Shown here: one piece after another, positions 1 to 10,640 of the stretch
Layout of the letters: each line of letters begins with the position of its first letter
Numbering within the stretch: the stretch's first letter is position 1
Source: Alectoria sarmentosa
Lineage: Eukaryota > Ascomycota > Lecanoromycetes > Lecanorales > Parmeliaceae
Assembly (NCBI GenBank): GCA_009733775.1
Contig: WOGZ01000341.1
Span: 1-33,957, forward strand
Direction: 5' to 3'
Length of the DNA stretch: 33,957 nt
Notes under the pieces: generated by a model
Seen by the model: only the letters and a program-made list of their open reading frames with translations
Told to the model about the DNA's origin: nothing
Databases searched by the model: none
Made by a program: the position numbers and the translations under genes

Positions 1-262
1 TGAGGTTCGATTCCTAATGGCGCTGGTACAATGGTGTAGCTGTTTTCTATTTTCTGGGCGGCTCTGACCCGGAAGCTACCCCGAAACTGTCTCAAACCCA
101 CCAAAATTTCAATACATTATTACTGGATAACGGAACCATCAATTTTTATGAAATTTTCACCATTTATTCTTCATATAAGAAATAAAAATAAATCAAATTT
201 ACCATCCCCTCAAACGCGGCGCATCATCATCGCTAAAATCGCATTCTCGCTCTCCCGCACCG

Positions 263-838
263 ATGGCAACCCTCCTCAGCCTCCCTCTCGAGCTTCGCTC
301 CCAGATATATCGAGACACGCTCAGCCCCCATCTGGACCAGCCACCCACGTACCGCTAAATACTCAACGACTATCTAATACCGAGCCGTCGGGACTCATCG
401 TTTCCATCGGCTCTACTATTCGCGAACAAGCAGATCTACGAAGAAGCCAAGCACGTATTCTACAGCAAAAACACATGGGTTATGATAGCATCAATGCGGC
501 GAACATACAACACCCATCCTCCAACGGCCGCCGTTCCCTACGTAAGGATGGCCCTTCTTATAGTGTACCTCGACGCTGGCGACTCATTCCGAGGATCTAG
601 GATCCGAGATAGCATAGCTCAGAATTGGCGCATGCTATCTAGTATGAAGACACTGTGAGTCTTATGGATTGAATGCGCTGAGAAACGATCTCTGCCAGCT
701 TACCCCATCGAACGGGCTCCATTTTGTCCACTGCACATTTCCAGAATATCTTTCTATCTCGAACGGTGCACTGGGAACACAGAACTCATGAACGCATGTC
801 TCAGGGTCTTGTTTGAGGGATCAAACTCTCATGGCTAA
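263..838 (+). pseudogene. Broken 2EXR / F-box-like domain gene
   Basis: The reading frame from the ATG at 263 starts MATLLSLPLELRSQIYRDTL, the N-terminal signature of the fungal 2EXR family (LPxELRxxIY). After an in-frame TAA at 356-358 the same frame continues with the second family block, ANKQIYEEAKHVFYSKNTW, then PYVRMALLIVYL and SSMKTL. A second in-frame stop (TGA, 656-658) is followed by about 59 open codons (VLWIECAEKR...) to a TAA at 836-838. No frameshift is needed: one frame of about 191 codons carries two stops, each explainable by one transition (for example CAA to TAA; CGA or TGG to TGA). A GTGAGT overlaps the second stop and could be a splice donor, but the frame after the nearest AG (about 700) fits less well than reading straight through. 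The intact gene at 3391-4077 belongs to the same broad family. Its cellular role is unknown. Confidence 0.68.
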
Positions 839-1665
839 GCTCTTCAAACCCTTGCTTGTGTTACCCGGCACATGCCGTCTCCAAAAGGGAGACATATGTG
901 TCAAAAGTCGTGACGTGAGAGTATTGGAGACGGCGTTTTCGAATTGTCTGGACGCTGTCATAGCATTACGACGACTGTCGCCATGAAAGCCAATGAAGTA
1001 ATACGTCCAGCTCTCTGGGTAGTGTCGGTTCAAAGGCACCATCTCTCAAGAAATGGTGAATGCAATCGGAAAGCTTTGAAGAGAAGCCCTGAGAATAGTC
1101 ACCCATTATGGGACGACGTGTCAAAGGCCGCCTACACAAAAGCGAGCACGGATCCAGTGAGATATCCACTCTCCTCTTCCATTCGGATAATCCTCTCGAC
1201 AGCTAGCTATTCAGCATCGCCCATGTTTCCGCTGTTGATCGACTTAGCGAACGGACTCTGTTACTCTATGCCAACAGCTGGAGGAGCGTGGCCATTTGCT
1301 GCAATCTTTACTCGGCTCGGCGGATCTTTGCTGAGCTCGTGCAGCTCCGTCGGAGGCGGCTCAAGGGATGGAGCGTGGAGAGTGCAGTGTAGAATACGAG
1401 GTTGGCAATCTACTCAATGACCAAGCAGAAGTTGGCAGCTGCTCCATGAGATTAGGGACTCGAATACGAGGATGTTTGCGTCAGACACCTACTCGTAGAC
1501 GTGATATCAGTGATGCTTTTAGAAGATTTGTCTGCGAGCTCATTGCGATTAAAAATTTGCTAGAAATACGCAGAACCAATGAAGGTTTTACCAATATCTT
1601 GCGCTCCAATCCTCACAACATCCGGTCTCCAGATCTAGGAAACCATAGATGACCGACTCAAGCAA
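839..1665. other. No recognisable gene
   Basis: Several overlapping open frames exist (for example 944-1420 and 1368-1652 on +) but none shows a recognisable domain, convincing start or splice structure. One frame at about 1220-1390 reads as a helical Arg/Leu-rich stretch (DRLSERTLLLYANSWR...) ending in a TAG. It may be decayed coding sequence, but I cannot connect it to a family. Confidence 0.4.
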
Positions 1666-3033
1666 CTAATCGTCCTTCTCATAGACAAACGGCTTCGATC
1701 CAACAATTCCCTGCCTCTTCAAGTCCTCCACAACCAGCCATCCATCCCACCAAACCCCATTCCGGCACCTCTTCTCAACCTCCGCATTGTACATCTCTAC
1801 CAACTTCATGTCCTCCTGTAAAGCCTCGAACCGCCGAAACTCATCAGCTTCGCATTGCTCATTTGCTGGTGAATTTGTTTCTGCTTGCGCTAAGATCGAC
1901 GTCTTCATTTTCTCAATGCGGTCTGCAGCAGCTACGATTTCGGGTTGCACCCTGGGTAGTCTGCAGAAGCGACAGTGCTTGCTTGGGGGGCCAGAGAGGT
2001 AGGTGCGGCACACATGATTCATGCAGGTGCATTGGATGTGAGTCGAAGGTTTAGCATCTTGAGGTCTTGACTGTTCGGCGTTTTGGAATTGCTCGTAGCC
2101 CTCGGCATGCCTCCTGATATATTTGGCGATATATAAGAATGGATCTTCGTCCTCGCCATTTGCCGCGATTGATATTTGCTTTGTGTGTGACGATGGCTCT
2201 GGGGTGATTGCCGTTGATGTGGCCGGCGAAGAGGATTCGGAGGAGTATCTGAGCGTGGAAGAGGCGATGGATGAAACCTTCCTGTGGCGTAAAGAACGTC
2301 TAGACCCGGAGCTGAGTGAGCTTGGCGACGCGGGCTGGAGTGTAAAGCTCGGGGAGCCCCTGGGGCTCGGTGTAGGGTGTATTTCGCATTGAGAGAACTC
2401 CTCAGGCACTGTCAGGCCTTGTGTGTACTGAAGCTTCAGATGCCAGCAGAGTACAGCGGTGTGCCCCTGATTCACTGACTTTGGTCGGGGAGTGAAGCCA
2501 AAGTCAAAAACGTCATCTTGCGATGTGAAGCCGCAGTGATCAATTTGACCGGTGAAGTCCCCGCCAAACTCATCCTCTTTCGGCTCATCATTTTCTGTTT
2601 CGAGCCTTTCAATATCGTCAAAAAGATTCAGATTTTTGAGTCTAAAAGCTTCATACTCGTCTCCCTTGCGCTTTGCCTCTTTCAGCTTTTGCTTTCTTAG
2701 CTTGAGAAGCTCCTGGACTTTACCGCTGCTAACCTTGCGATCAAGTCGCCGTACAGGACCTGAACCATCGACGTCTTCGTAATCTTGGGTTGACCCAAAG
2801 CTCGTACTTTGGCCACGGACTGGTAATTTTGCCGGAAGAGGGCCTGCGTCGCTGCTCGCTCGTCTTCTAGGTTTAAAGAAGTTCGAAGTAGTACCAGATC
2901 GCTGACTAGAGCCGCGACGGAGCCGAGGAAAAGTCGTTCGCTGGTCGACGGCGGTCGCGTTGGAAGGTGCTTCGCCGAGATGTATGCCTGGCCAGGGAGA
3001 AAGCTTGTTTGAAAGATATGGCGTACTTGACAT
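1666..3033 (-). CDS. Hypothetical Ser-rich protein with C-terminal Cys cluster
   Basis: This is a single-exon frame. I prefer the ATG at 3033 (MSSTPYLSNK, preceded by CACA, a good fungal start context), giving 455 residues. The frame stays open upstream to 3237, so 523- or 476-residue versions are possible, but those leaders are unlike the rest. Residues about 20-300 are low-complexity Ser/Arg/Pro-rich and probably disordered, with a basic helical patch (QELLKLRKQKLKEAKRKG) around 108-125. Residues 335-357 hold a compact Cys/His cluster, CTCMNHVC...KHCRFC, that could bind zinc. The last 90 residues look helical (ADRIEKMK..., FRRFEALQEDMKLVEMYNAE). I do not recognise the family. It is divergent from, or unlinked to, its neighbours, and no operon-like arrangement is implied. 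Confidence 0.72.
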   Translation of the reverse strand: MSSTPYLSNKLSPWPGIHLGEAPSNATAVDQRTTFPRLRRGSSQRSGTTSNFFKPRRRASSDAGPLPAKLPVRGQSTSFGSTQDYEDVDGSGPVRRLDRKVSSGKVQELLKLRKQKLKEAKRKGDEYEAFRLKNLNLFDDIERLETENDEPKEDEFGGDFTGQIDHCGFTSQDDVFDFGFTPRPKSVNQGHTAVLCWHLKLQYTQGLTVPEEFSQCEIHPTPSPRGSPSFTLQPASPSSLSSGSRRSLRHRKVSSIASSTLRYSSESSSPATSTAITPEPSSHTKQISIAANGEDEDPFLYIAKYIRRHAEGYEQFQNAEQSRPQDAKPSTHIQCTCMNHVCRTYLSGPPSKHCRFCRLPRVQPEIVAAADRIEKMKTSILAQAETNSPANEQCEADEFRRFEALQEDMKLVEMYNAEVEKRCRNGVWWDGWLVVEDLKRQGIVGSKPFVYEKDD

Positions 3034-3390
3034 TGTGACGAGATCCTGTGGAACAATTTCTGTGGTGGAATTATCAGTGCTGGCGTAGTTGCGCATGAGG
3101 TCGACTATGGAGATTATGTTGGAAGTGAAGCAAAAGGGTAATATGGTTGTGGAAGAGTGACGCTGCTTGGTTATAGATCTTGCGACATCACTAATGCACG
3201 GACAATAAAGACGAACAATGCCGTTGAAACATGGCATCGGTCAAAATCAATTGTCTTACTGCTTTGTGGCATTGTTCCCTTTTTATTCCGCAGTTAGGGG
3301 GTCCAGTGCGCCATGCAGCGTCAGCGGTCGGGCAGTCCAATAGATGGCCATGAGATCCACTGTGGAACTTGGTAACATTGTTTATGGCTC

Positions 3391-4077
3391 TCAAAATACC
3401 TTTCTGGAACGGTGAAGGGCAATCACTTCGTCAACGCATTCCGAGAAATCGAGCTCTATTTCTGTTGCCTTCACCCCATTCCTGTAGGCCACCATGATGA
3501 TACTCTTTTGAAGGTCGCTTGTTTTTGGGAGAGCAATCAAAGGCCGCAAGAGTTCAGAGATCAAGATTCGAACGCTGTGTATCTCCACCCATCCCGGCGC
3601 TGGTCTCCATGTCGTGTAAGTCTCCGTCCATATTATCTTTACCGTCCGGAGAGCAGGAGCCGTGAGAAGTACCAGGCAGATTTCTTTGACATTCTCTTTG
3701 ACACTGTCCCCGGAAACGTAGTCAATGAGCCCGCAAGATCTCCAGAAGAGCCAATGAAACATGCCGAATCTGATATGGGCTTTCCTTATGAAGGGCAGAA
3801 TCAACATCATTGGTTCCGTCCGGAAAACAAGCGAGCTGAAGTTAGTTCGCAGGGAGGCAAAGAAGGTCCAATAGTTCTCGCCGTAAAAGACCTCCTTCGC
3901 CTCGTTGGATATCTGGCTACTGGTTTCCAGGATTCTGGAATGAAAGCCAAAGCTACAGTAGCCAAGTGCATCGGAATCGTCAGACCACCGGTACTTGATC
4001 AAAGGCGAGTTGAACGAGCGTAGCTCTCGGTAGATCTGAAAACGTATCTCTTGTGGCAGTGAGAGAAATCCAGGCAT
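3391..4077 (-). CDS. 2EXR / F-box-like domain protein
   Basis: This is an intact 228-residue single-exon gene. The N-terminus MPGFLSLPQEIRFQIYRELR matches the LPxEIRxxIYxEL opening of fungal 2EXR proteins. Residues about 50-75 (RILETSSQISNEAKEVFYGE) give the second hallmark block (L.TSxQIxxEAxxVFY). The region after it (RTEPMMLILPFIRKAHIRFG) is the usual hydrophobic strand that follows in this family. These proteins are numerous in filamentous ascomycetes and resemble F-box proteins, so a role as a substrate adaptor is often suspected; that is family-level inference, not shown here. The C-terminal third (ATEIELDFSECVDEVIALHR) is helical. It is a relative of the broken gene at 263-838, about 2.5 kb away on the opposite strand. 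Confidence 0.85.
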   Translation of the reverse strand: MPGFLSLPQEIRFQIYRELRSFNSPLIKYRWSDDSDALGYCSFGFHSRILETSSQISNEAKEVFYGENYWTFFASLRTNFSSLVFRTEPMMLILPFIRKAHIRFGMFHWLFWRSCGLIDYVSGDSVKENVKEICLVLLTAPALRTVKIIWTETYTTWRPAPGWVEIHSVRILISELLRPLIALPKTSDLQKSIIMVAYRNGVKATEIELDFSECVDEVIALHRSRKVF

Positions 4078-4672
4078 ACTTGCGCTGCTAGCGCATAGGT
4101 GTCACTAGATGGCAGTATGAAGGAAATGTTTAGGATGATAACAAGCTGTTGAAGGCACGTGGGGTTAGAGAGAGAAGGACAGAGAAGGGTAAAGAAGGCT
4201 GAAGAGTAAGAGGGAGAAGAAGCGGTGGTACGGCCTAACAAGAAAGGAGGAGAGAAGGTCAAGGAAGTGGCTTGGCACAGCTTGGTCGCCAAAGGCGAAA
4301 CGATGAAACTCGGCCGACTCTTGAAGCCAGTCTTCCGATTTGATGTCGGTCAGTTTGATTCTAAGATTGTTTTGAGTATACGAGTATTGTGGACTTTTGG
4401 GTCACGCACCAAGGTAAGGAACATTTTTAACGCTTGCGCATCGGCAACATCCCTGTCTTTTTAATTGCGGTTAACGCGAGAAATCGACGAGCTCGCAACA
4501 GGTCCAAGCATCCCATGCCACCATGCTGCCATGCAGCCCATTCGGCCCATTCGGGGACATCATGCTAGCCATCACTTACCTAGCATAAGGGTGACCCAAG
4601 TAACCAGCCAAACCCACACACCGCCTACTTCTCGACTTTAGCCCATTTTGTTCAACCCGTCCTTGCGTCAAC
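4078..4672. other. Divergent intergenic region (2EXR gene / rhomboid gene)
   Basis: This roughly 595-bp region separates the 2EXR gene (-) from the rhomboid gene (+) and must hold both promoters. The stretch at 4160-4260 is GA-rich on +, and 4600-4672 is pyrimidine-rich, which is common just upstream of fungal transcription starts. I see no coding signal. Confidence 0.5.
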
Positions 4673-5741
4673 ATGTGGAGATGCTCACCCATCAGGAGAA
4701 CCTCGACCCTTCCATTGTCTATTCGGCCACGGCTTGGATCTCTGGGACATCATAGTCTGCTCCCAAATCGGCTGCTGAAGCGGTCAACCCAAGGTTCTGC
4801 TTGGCCTGGAAAGGTAGGTGCTCTAGGCTTCTTGGGATCCGGCATTGCTAACGATATCCTCCCACCAGACAGCCCATCCCCAGCAAATGGAGCCGCTGAA
4901 CCCAGCGTTCAGACGACTGCCCTGGTCTTCCCATAGGAGCTACACTCGGAACAGCTACGGCTACTACACTCCAATATCATTCTGGGCGCGCAACAAGCCA
5001 ACAATAGTCGTCGGAGGTATCATTGGCCTCTGCTGCGGTACATACTACTGCCAATGGACCGCTGCAAAAGTGGCGGAACGGGGCGACCACGCCCTCTCAG
5101 ACCTGATCCGACGGAACTTCATCAACTCAGCGGAAAACATCAGAGAAGGACGTTGGTGGGTGCTGATCAGCAGCTCGTTCGCTCATGGCAACCTGCTACA
5201 TCTGGGCTTCAACATGATAGCCTTGTGGGGATTCGGGAGCGGTTTTGTCGGAATGTTCGGAGTACCCTGGTTCGTGGGACTGTGGACGTTTTCCGCGGCC
5301 TCTTGTTCGGCAGCTCAAATATACTGGCAGCACACGCAGGAAAGATTGCGTAGGGAGACGGTGGGCCGACGCTTGGACAAACGCGATGATCCCACGATAC
5401 TAGGTAGACGTATCAGCAGGGAAAGGGCCCTAGCGATATCCGGTGGCAGCAGTGTTCACGGACCGCAATTCGGAGGGAGTTTAGGTGCCTCAGGAGCCGT
5501 CTGTGGTCTGACAGGCATGTTCTTGTGCTTTATGCCAAAGATGCCGATTCAGCAACTCTTCTTCCTCCCCATGCCCCTATGGCTTGGCGAAGTCGCCTTG
5601 ATCGTTGGAAGTGCATTCTGCATGGCCACGGGCTATGCCCCCGAATTCGGGCACGCAGGACATTTGGGCGGAACGGCAGCTGGCATTGCTTACTACTATG
5701 GAGCTGTGCGGCCCTGGTTACGGAGGACTGGGAGATTCTAA
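4673..5741 (+). CDS. Rhomboid-family intramembrane serine protease, probably mitochondrial
   Basis: There are two exons: 4673-4813 (47 codons) and 4869-5741. The 55-nt intron (4814-4868) has donor GTAGGT, a textbook branch site TGCTAAC (about 4846) and acceptor CCACCAG, and splicing keeps the frame. The product is 337 residues. Residues 1-80 are rich in Arg/Ser with no acidic residue until Glu55, which looks like a mitochondrial presequence. Rhomboid motifs follow in order: a membrane span at about 91-107, HLGFNMIALWGFG (158-170), the catalytic Ser motif GASGAVCG (Ser255), and GHAGHLGG with catalytic His312 in the last span. Rhomboids cleave single-span membrane proteins inside the bilayer. 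The presequence and an extra N-terminal span fit the PARL/Pcp1 type of the inner mitochondrial membrane, but a second paralogous fungal rhomboid is also possible. A polar insert at about 203-245 between spans is longer than usual. Confidence 0.88.
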
Positions 5742-6434
5742 GCCGTTGAAGAACACCATGGCAGGGTCACCGTCGGGAAGACTCTGTGCCGCCAACACGA
5801 TCTGTTCAAGGGCGGGCAATATCCCCACGGCCCTAAACAAATCTAGTGAGGGGTTAAGACCATGAGCATAATCTACAAATCGTCTATCCTGGTCCCAGCC
5901 AAGCTCAGCCTCTCACTCGGGTGCTGCTGGACGAGAAGAAGAGCTCGGAGCCATGATAAAATGCATAACGCCCAAAGGGACTACGATATTACGAAAAAGA
6001 GAGAAAAGAGAAGAGAAGAGAAAGAAGAAAGACCAAATTTTGGTTTCATGACAGGGGCACAGTCCCAAAATATCACAGATTTAGAGAGGTAGACTTGATA
6101 GAGATACATCGTTACGAAGCACAATATCCAAGATATAATTGGTAATCACGAACGATTCAATGTTGATACACTTTCATGCATGCAACATTGCCGTAGGCCC
6201 TTCTCTTCACTGAGACGTATCAGGGAAACGACAACGGCCTTGCAACTTAGCAAAGCGCTGGGCGCAGCTACAGCGCATCACGCATGGGGATCTGAAGAGT
6301 GTTTCAAATGGTTCATATGGGCAGATGCACAAGATATCGTCCGGTTCTACCGATCATAATCCATCCGCATGCCCATCGGCTCAATTAATGATACCCAAGC
6401 TGGTCTTGCAATCCATATCATAACTTTCAAACGC
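5742..6434. other. Intergenic region between convergent genes
   Basis: This region lies between the 3' ends of the rhomboid gene (+) and the PDAP1-like gene (-), so it should contain both polyadenylation regions. A GA-rich run is at about 5994-6033. Short open frames (for example 5862-6092 on +) are low-complexity and not supported as genes. Confidence 0.5.
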
Positions 6435-7294
6435 TCATGGCTTCTTCCTGCCGCCTTTCCCGCTAGCCCCTCCAGTTCCCATAGCAGCCTCCCTCTTCTT
6501 GCTCTCCTTGGCGTCTTGTTCCTTCTGTCGCTCTTTTTCTATACTTTCCTTCTCCTCCTTTTCCGCCTTCTTTCTCGCGGCCTCCTGCTCTCGTTTCTCT
6601 TTTATCAGGCTCAGCCTTGCGAGATCTGCTCTGGCCTCATCGGTCTTGCCCTCGGCATGCAACTTCTGGTAGCGCTCCTTCGCTTGCTGAGCTTGAAGAG
6701 CTTCACGCTCGCGACGGGAGAGCTGACTGACTGGCGTAGATTTGGAGGATTTGGAGGGGCCGTCTGCAGGTTGGATGGGAGCAGCGGAAGCCTGGGAGCG
6801 AGATTTGGCGGTGTGGTTCGGGTTGGCAGGGGCAAGGTCATCGTCATCTTCTTCCTCGGAAGAAGAAGAAGAGGGTAGATCGCCTGGAGCGGCGGCTTTT
6901 GAGGACTTTTTCTTGATCGCTGCCTCTTTCTTTGCTTTGGCAGCAGCACGACGCTCCTCACGTGTCATAGGAGGCTTGTTTGGGTCTTCTTCTTCTGAGG
7001 ATGATTCCTCCTCAGACGAGTCTTCTTCCGAAGACGATGACTGAGCTTTGGCATCACGCTGGTCCTAAGTATCGTGTTAGATTGTGTTACCTGCAGAAAG
7101 AGACATAGGCCAATTTACTCCCCACATGCTTGTTGGGTTGCCATCTGCATCCAAAGGAGTGAGGTTCTTGCTAAATTTCTTGCCTCCTGTGTAAGGGTCA
7201 ATGAGGTGTGCTAAAGGCATTGCAGGACTCATGACATACCTCCTCTAGTAGGCTTACTGAACTTGCCAGCTCGTCCTCTGCTCCCTGGAGGCAT
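6435..7294 (-). CDS. PDAP1 / PP28-like casein-kinase-substrate phosphoprotein
   Basis: There are three exons on the minus strand: 7294-7240, 7186-7119 and 7064-6435. Intron 1 (7239-7187, 53 nt) has donor GTATGT and acceptor ACAG. Intron 2 (7118-7065, 54 nt) has donor GTAAAT, a CTAACAC branch site and acceptor TTAG. The spliced frame encodes 250 residues. The start MPPGSRGRAGKFSKPTRGG is the short basic leader of the family. It is followed by LTPLDADGNPTSMWG, an acidic Ser/Glu tract (SSSSEEDSSEEESSSEEE; probable CK2 sites), a second acidic tract, and the PP28 core QLSRREREALQAQQAKERYQ ... HAEGKTDEARADLARLSLIK. The C-terminus is a highly charged helix. In animals PDAP1 is a soluble, heat- and acid-stable phosphoprotein of poorly defined function; the fungal role is unknown. 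Confidence 0.9.
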
Positions 7295-7999
7295 GTTGGC
7301 AGTGACTTTTGTGAAGAGCTGAGTGAAGAGAGAGAAAAGGATGTTGTTTACTTAAATCGATTCGAGAGTGATTTGAAGGTAGCGTGTAGAATCTGTAGCG
7401 TTTAGGAACATGTGAAAGACTTCAAGTATTTGTGTCTGTGGAGGGGCAGTCACTGGTTCGAATTGCTTGCAGCGTGCTTAGTCAGCCTATTCGACAGCCC
7501 TACCCACTAGCGTACAATCCTGTGCTGAAGAAAGATTGCACCTCAGCGCTCTGCATCTAGCTTGCTAATTTTCCAATTCAATCCAGCTGAACTCCATCGG
7601 TCTCAGGATCTTCATTAAGCAGGTTTGCTTGGTGACGCTTTTCATCCGCGTCCCAACTTTGGTGAGCAGTGCTGCGCGACTTCCTCGTCCATCAACCCTC
7701 GCGTCGATCGTCCGCACGGCTAGGCCTTGAGGGAACATCAAAAGTTCGAAGAGATTGTCGGCCTTTGGTGGAATGCACCTCCTGTAAGGCCCCTAAGCGA
7801 TCGCAAGCCTCGAAATCTTGGCTATCCTCATCGTATCTGTCCTATGACACCAATGCGAAGTTTTTAGGAGCAGTGGTCCTTGCTTGAAGACTCGCGAGGT
7901 TCAGGGCACCGGCTCTGACCCATTTCCGTGCGACTGAATACCAAAGCTCACGACGCCAAGAGACAATTTTGCGCTCCGGAGCTGATGAGATAGTTGAAA
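7295..7999. other. Divergent promoter region
   Basis: This 705-bp region is shared between the PDAP1-like gene (-) and the large gene starting at 8000 (+), and is presumably bidirectional. No TATA-like element or known binding site stands out convincingly. The open frame 7669-7887 (+) has no recognisable content. Confidence 0.45.
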
Positions 8000-10640
8000 A
8001 TGGCGGGAAAACGAAAGCGGGCAGACACCTTGGGAGTGGAAGAAATTGGAGGAGGACAAATGAATGGCGCTGGACAAGTAAATCAACAAGAGAAGTTCCG
8101 GGAATGGCTAGCCGATATAATGGAGATATTAAGAGAGTGAGCCGCCCTCGACAAGCCGCTACCGCCTTCAACCACCAGATTGATGCTGACTAAATCTAAT
8201 TTACAGCCAAGACACCACTCCTTCTACCTTCGATCACCCTATCTCCACCTCTATACAGGAATTGCATGATGCCAAGCGTACCAAGCTTTCTGATGCCTCT
8301 GAAAAAACCACCGTTGCTACCCTCATAAAGAGCAACGCCTACACTTCAATCGAGGAGTTTATCAAAGACGTAGATTGTGCAATATCCAATATCACGGAGC
8401 AACTACAGGAGAAGATCAGTGCCGGACTGACTTCGTCATCCCATCAAATAGCTCATGCCGAGATATCACGGGCCAGGGCAGTCAAAATCGAGCTTGACAA
8501 GCTTGTTTTGAGGGAAATCGTGGGCAGGCCTGAAACAATCAGATTGTCAAAAGACGCTGAAAGCGGGTTGTCGGATGAACAGGACGCCAAAACTAGCTTC
8601 GATGGTTCAGGAAACAACGTCCTGACTCTCTTAGGCAATATGGGAAGTGGGAGGACAGGGCAACTCTTTACCAGCTTACGGAAGCCGAACACCTCCGATG
8701 AACCACTCAATGAGGCTGCACTGCCGAATGGCATTACTGCGACTAAGATAGTCCCGATACATAGCATCAACAACACCGAGGACAAGAAACAAACACCCAC
8801 GTTGGGAGAGCGTTTTCCACCTCCAGCAAGTCTACTTCCTCTACCGCTACCAAAACAATCAAGACATACAGCAACAAGAAGCTCGTCCGTCAATTGGTAC
8901 AATCCCACTGAGGCTGAGTCCAAAAGTAAGTCTGGCAGGCGAGATGGCTATACAATGCAACCATTGCCGACTGGGCAGTGGCTGACATACAATGCGGCAC
9001 CTTCTTCCACACAGCTTGTTTCTCCAGAATCCAAACGCAAACAGCGAGATCGAGCTTTGAGCATTGGCGAGCCTCAGACTTCGATATCACAAGAGGCAAT
9101 AGATGCGCACAATCAGGCGAAGGAGGATGCTTTGTTTCGCAGTGTGTACTCCAGCTTTGCACCCAACCGTGATGACTCGGGAGCGATCGTTGCGGAGCAA
9201 CAAAAGAATCGCTTCTGGTGGAGGAAACATGGGGAGCAGAGGTACCGTGAATTGCTGGGAATCAGGGATGCTGGATTGTGTGAGGCAAAGACCAAAGGCG
9301 TCGAAGACGAAGATGCTATCGACGAAAGGGAGATTCAAGAAGCTATCAGAACTTGGGAACCTGAGGAAACCCCACAAGAAATGAATCTGTCTAAGATTGT
9401 CAGTCTGGAAAACCCGGAAACAAGCAAAGAAGCCGATGCTGTCCTGTCAGAAATCTCGGATCTGCTTGAAACTCTCGACTCACATCAACGCGTTAGGAAT
9501 CTTACACTCGCTGCTAACGCACGCACCGTGGGGGGACAGAACCCACAGTCGACCGCCCTCAGTGGAACTCCCACCAGCCCGTCATCGGCAGAATTTGACG
9601 TTTATGAGGTGCTGAAGGCTCAGCTTACCCTGATTGTGTCTACATTACCACCTTACTTGGTTGCGAAGCTGGATGGGGACAAGTTAGGTGCGCTTAACAT
9701 CAGCACCAAATTACAGGTCGAGAGCAAGAACCAGAAGGGTACCATGGAGTCGGATGAGTCTGCTGCAGCTGCAAGAGCTGCAGCCCGGCCTGCAGCAACT
9801 CCAGGTATTCCACAAGCTGCCAGTGCGTACACGAATGCTCCTACCCGCAGCAGTAACTATGTTCCACCCACGGCTACTCCCGTTCAGCGGTATCAACAGC
9901 AGCCCGGGTACAGCGCTCAGACTGCACCCCGACAACCTTCAAACTCCGGCTACCTTCAAAATCCACAATACTCAAATCGGCCAGCCTCATACAACTACTC
10001 CGCTGGTGCACGACCCACTTATCCCCCTCAAAGCCAACCAACCTCACAGCGTGCGGCTTCCTCTTCCACCTACGCCCCGCAATACGGCCAGCAGTCGTCG
10101 CAGTCTTTCGGATCTTATCAGCACGGATACCGCGGCTACTCCGGAGTAGGCCAGAATGGGGGCAATTACAATTACAATCAGCAGTACTCGACTCCCCAGG
10201 CCCGTCCTCCGAACTCGGCCCCACCACCACAGGCCTATCGAGGGAGTCAGACAGACTATCAGCAACGAGCGGTGCCTCCGCAAGGTTACGGATACGGCTC
10301 TGCTCCAGCGGCCGGGAGTGCATCTCCCCATCAACAACGCTCATCATTCTCTGCCCCGGGCCCGACAGCTCCTCCACAGCGGCCTACAACACTTTACCAC
10401 ACGCATTCTTCGCAGTACAACCCACCCACGCCAGGGTCGCCTCTAGTCAATGGGGCCAGGTCATCTGGGTCTCCAACTCAACAAGGACACCTGACTGCCG
10501 ACGAGCAAGCAGCTTTGATGGCTAGGCAGAAAGCTCAATTGGCCGAGAGACAGGGCTCAGGCACGCCGCAACCTCCCACTGGTCAGTATGGGCAGCAGGG
10601 TGGGACGCCTGTGCCTCAACCGAACGGAGTGGCCGCGTAA
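8000..10640 (+). CDS. Large nuclear-like protein with Q/P/Y-rich tail, family not recognised
   Basis: Exon 1 is 8000-8136 and exon 2 is 8207-10640. The 70-nt intron (8137-8206) has donor GTGAGC, a GCTGACTAA branch site and acceptor TTACAG, and the split codon restores one frame of 856 residues. The start MAGKRKRADTLG carries a basic KRKR patch that could be a nuclear signal. Residues about 30-150 look folded and helical (KFREWLADIMEILRE, ATLIKSNAYTSIEEFIKDVD, TEQLQEKISA). A second conserved-looking block, RFWWRKHGEQRYRELLGIRD, lies at about 381-400, followed by acidic helices to about 545. From about residue 567 to the end the protein is low-complexity Gln/Pro/Tyr/Ser-rich, like prion-like tails of transcription or chromatin factors. 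The layout suggests a chromatin or transcription role, possibly a bromodomain-like remodeller subunit, but I cannot name a family from motifs. Confidence 0.82.

Noticed and set aside
1..40. Possible 3' end of a tRNA gene (GGTTCGATTCC at 4-14, resembling a B box, with TTTT soon after)
   Set aside because: Only the T-loop-like piece is visible at the window edge, the T-stem has a G-A mismatch and the 5' part is outside the window.
821..1420. Overlapping open frames on both strands
   Set aside because: No recognisable domain, start context or splicing; probably chance frames in GC-balanced DNA.
8000..10640. Naming the protein as a specific chromatin-remodeller subunit
   Set aside because: The layout is suggestive but no diagnostic motif could be confirmed by eye.
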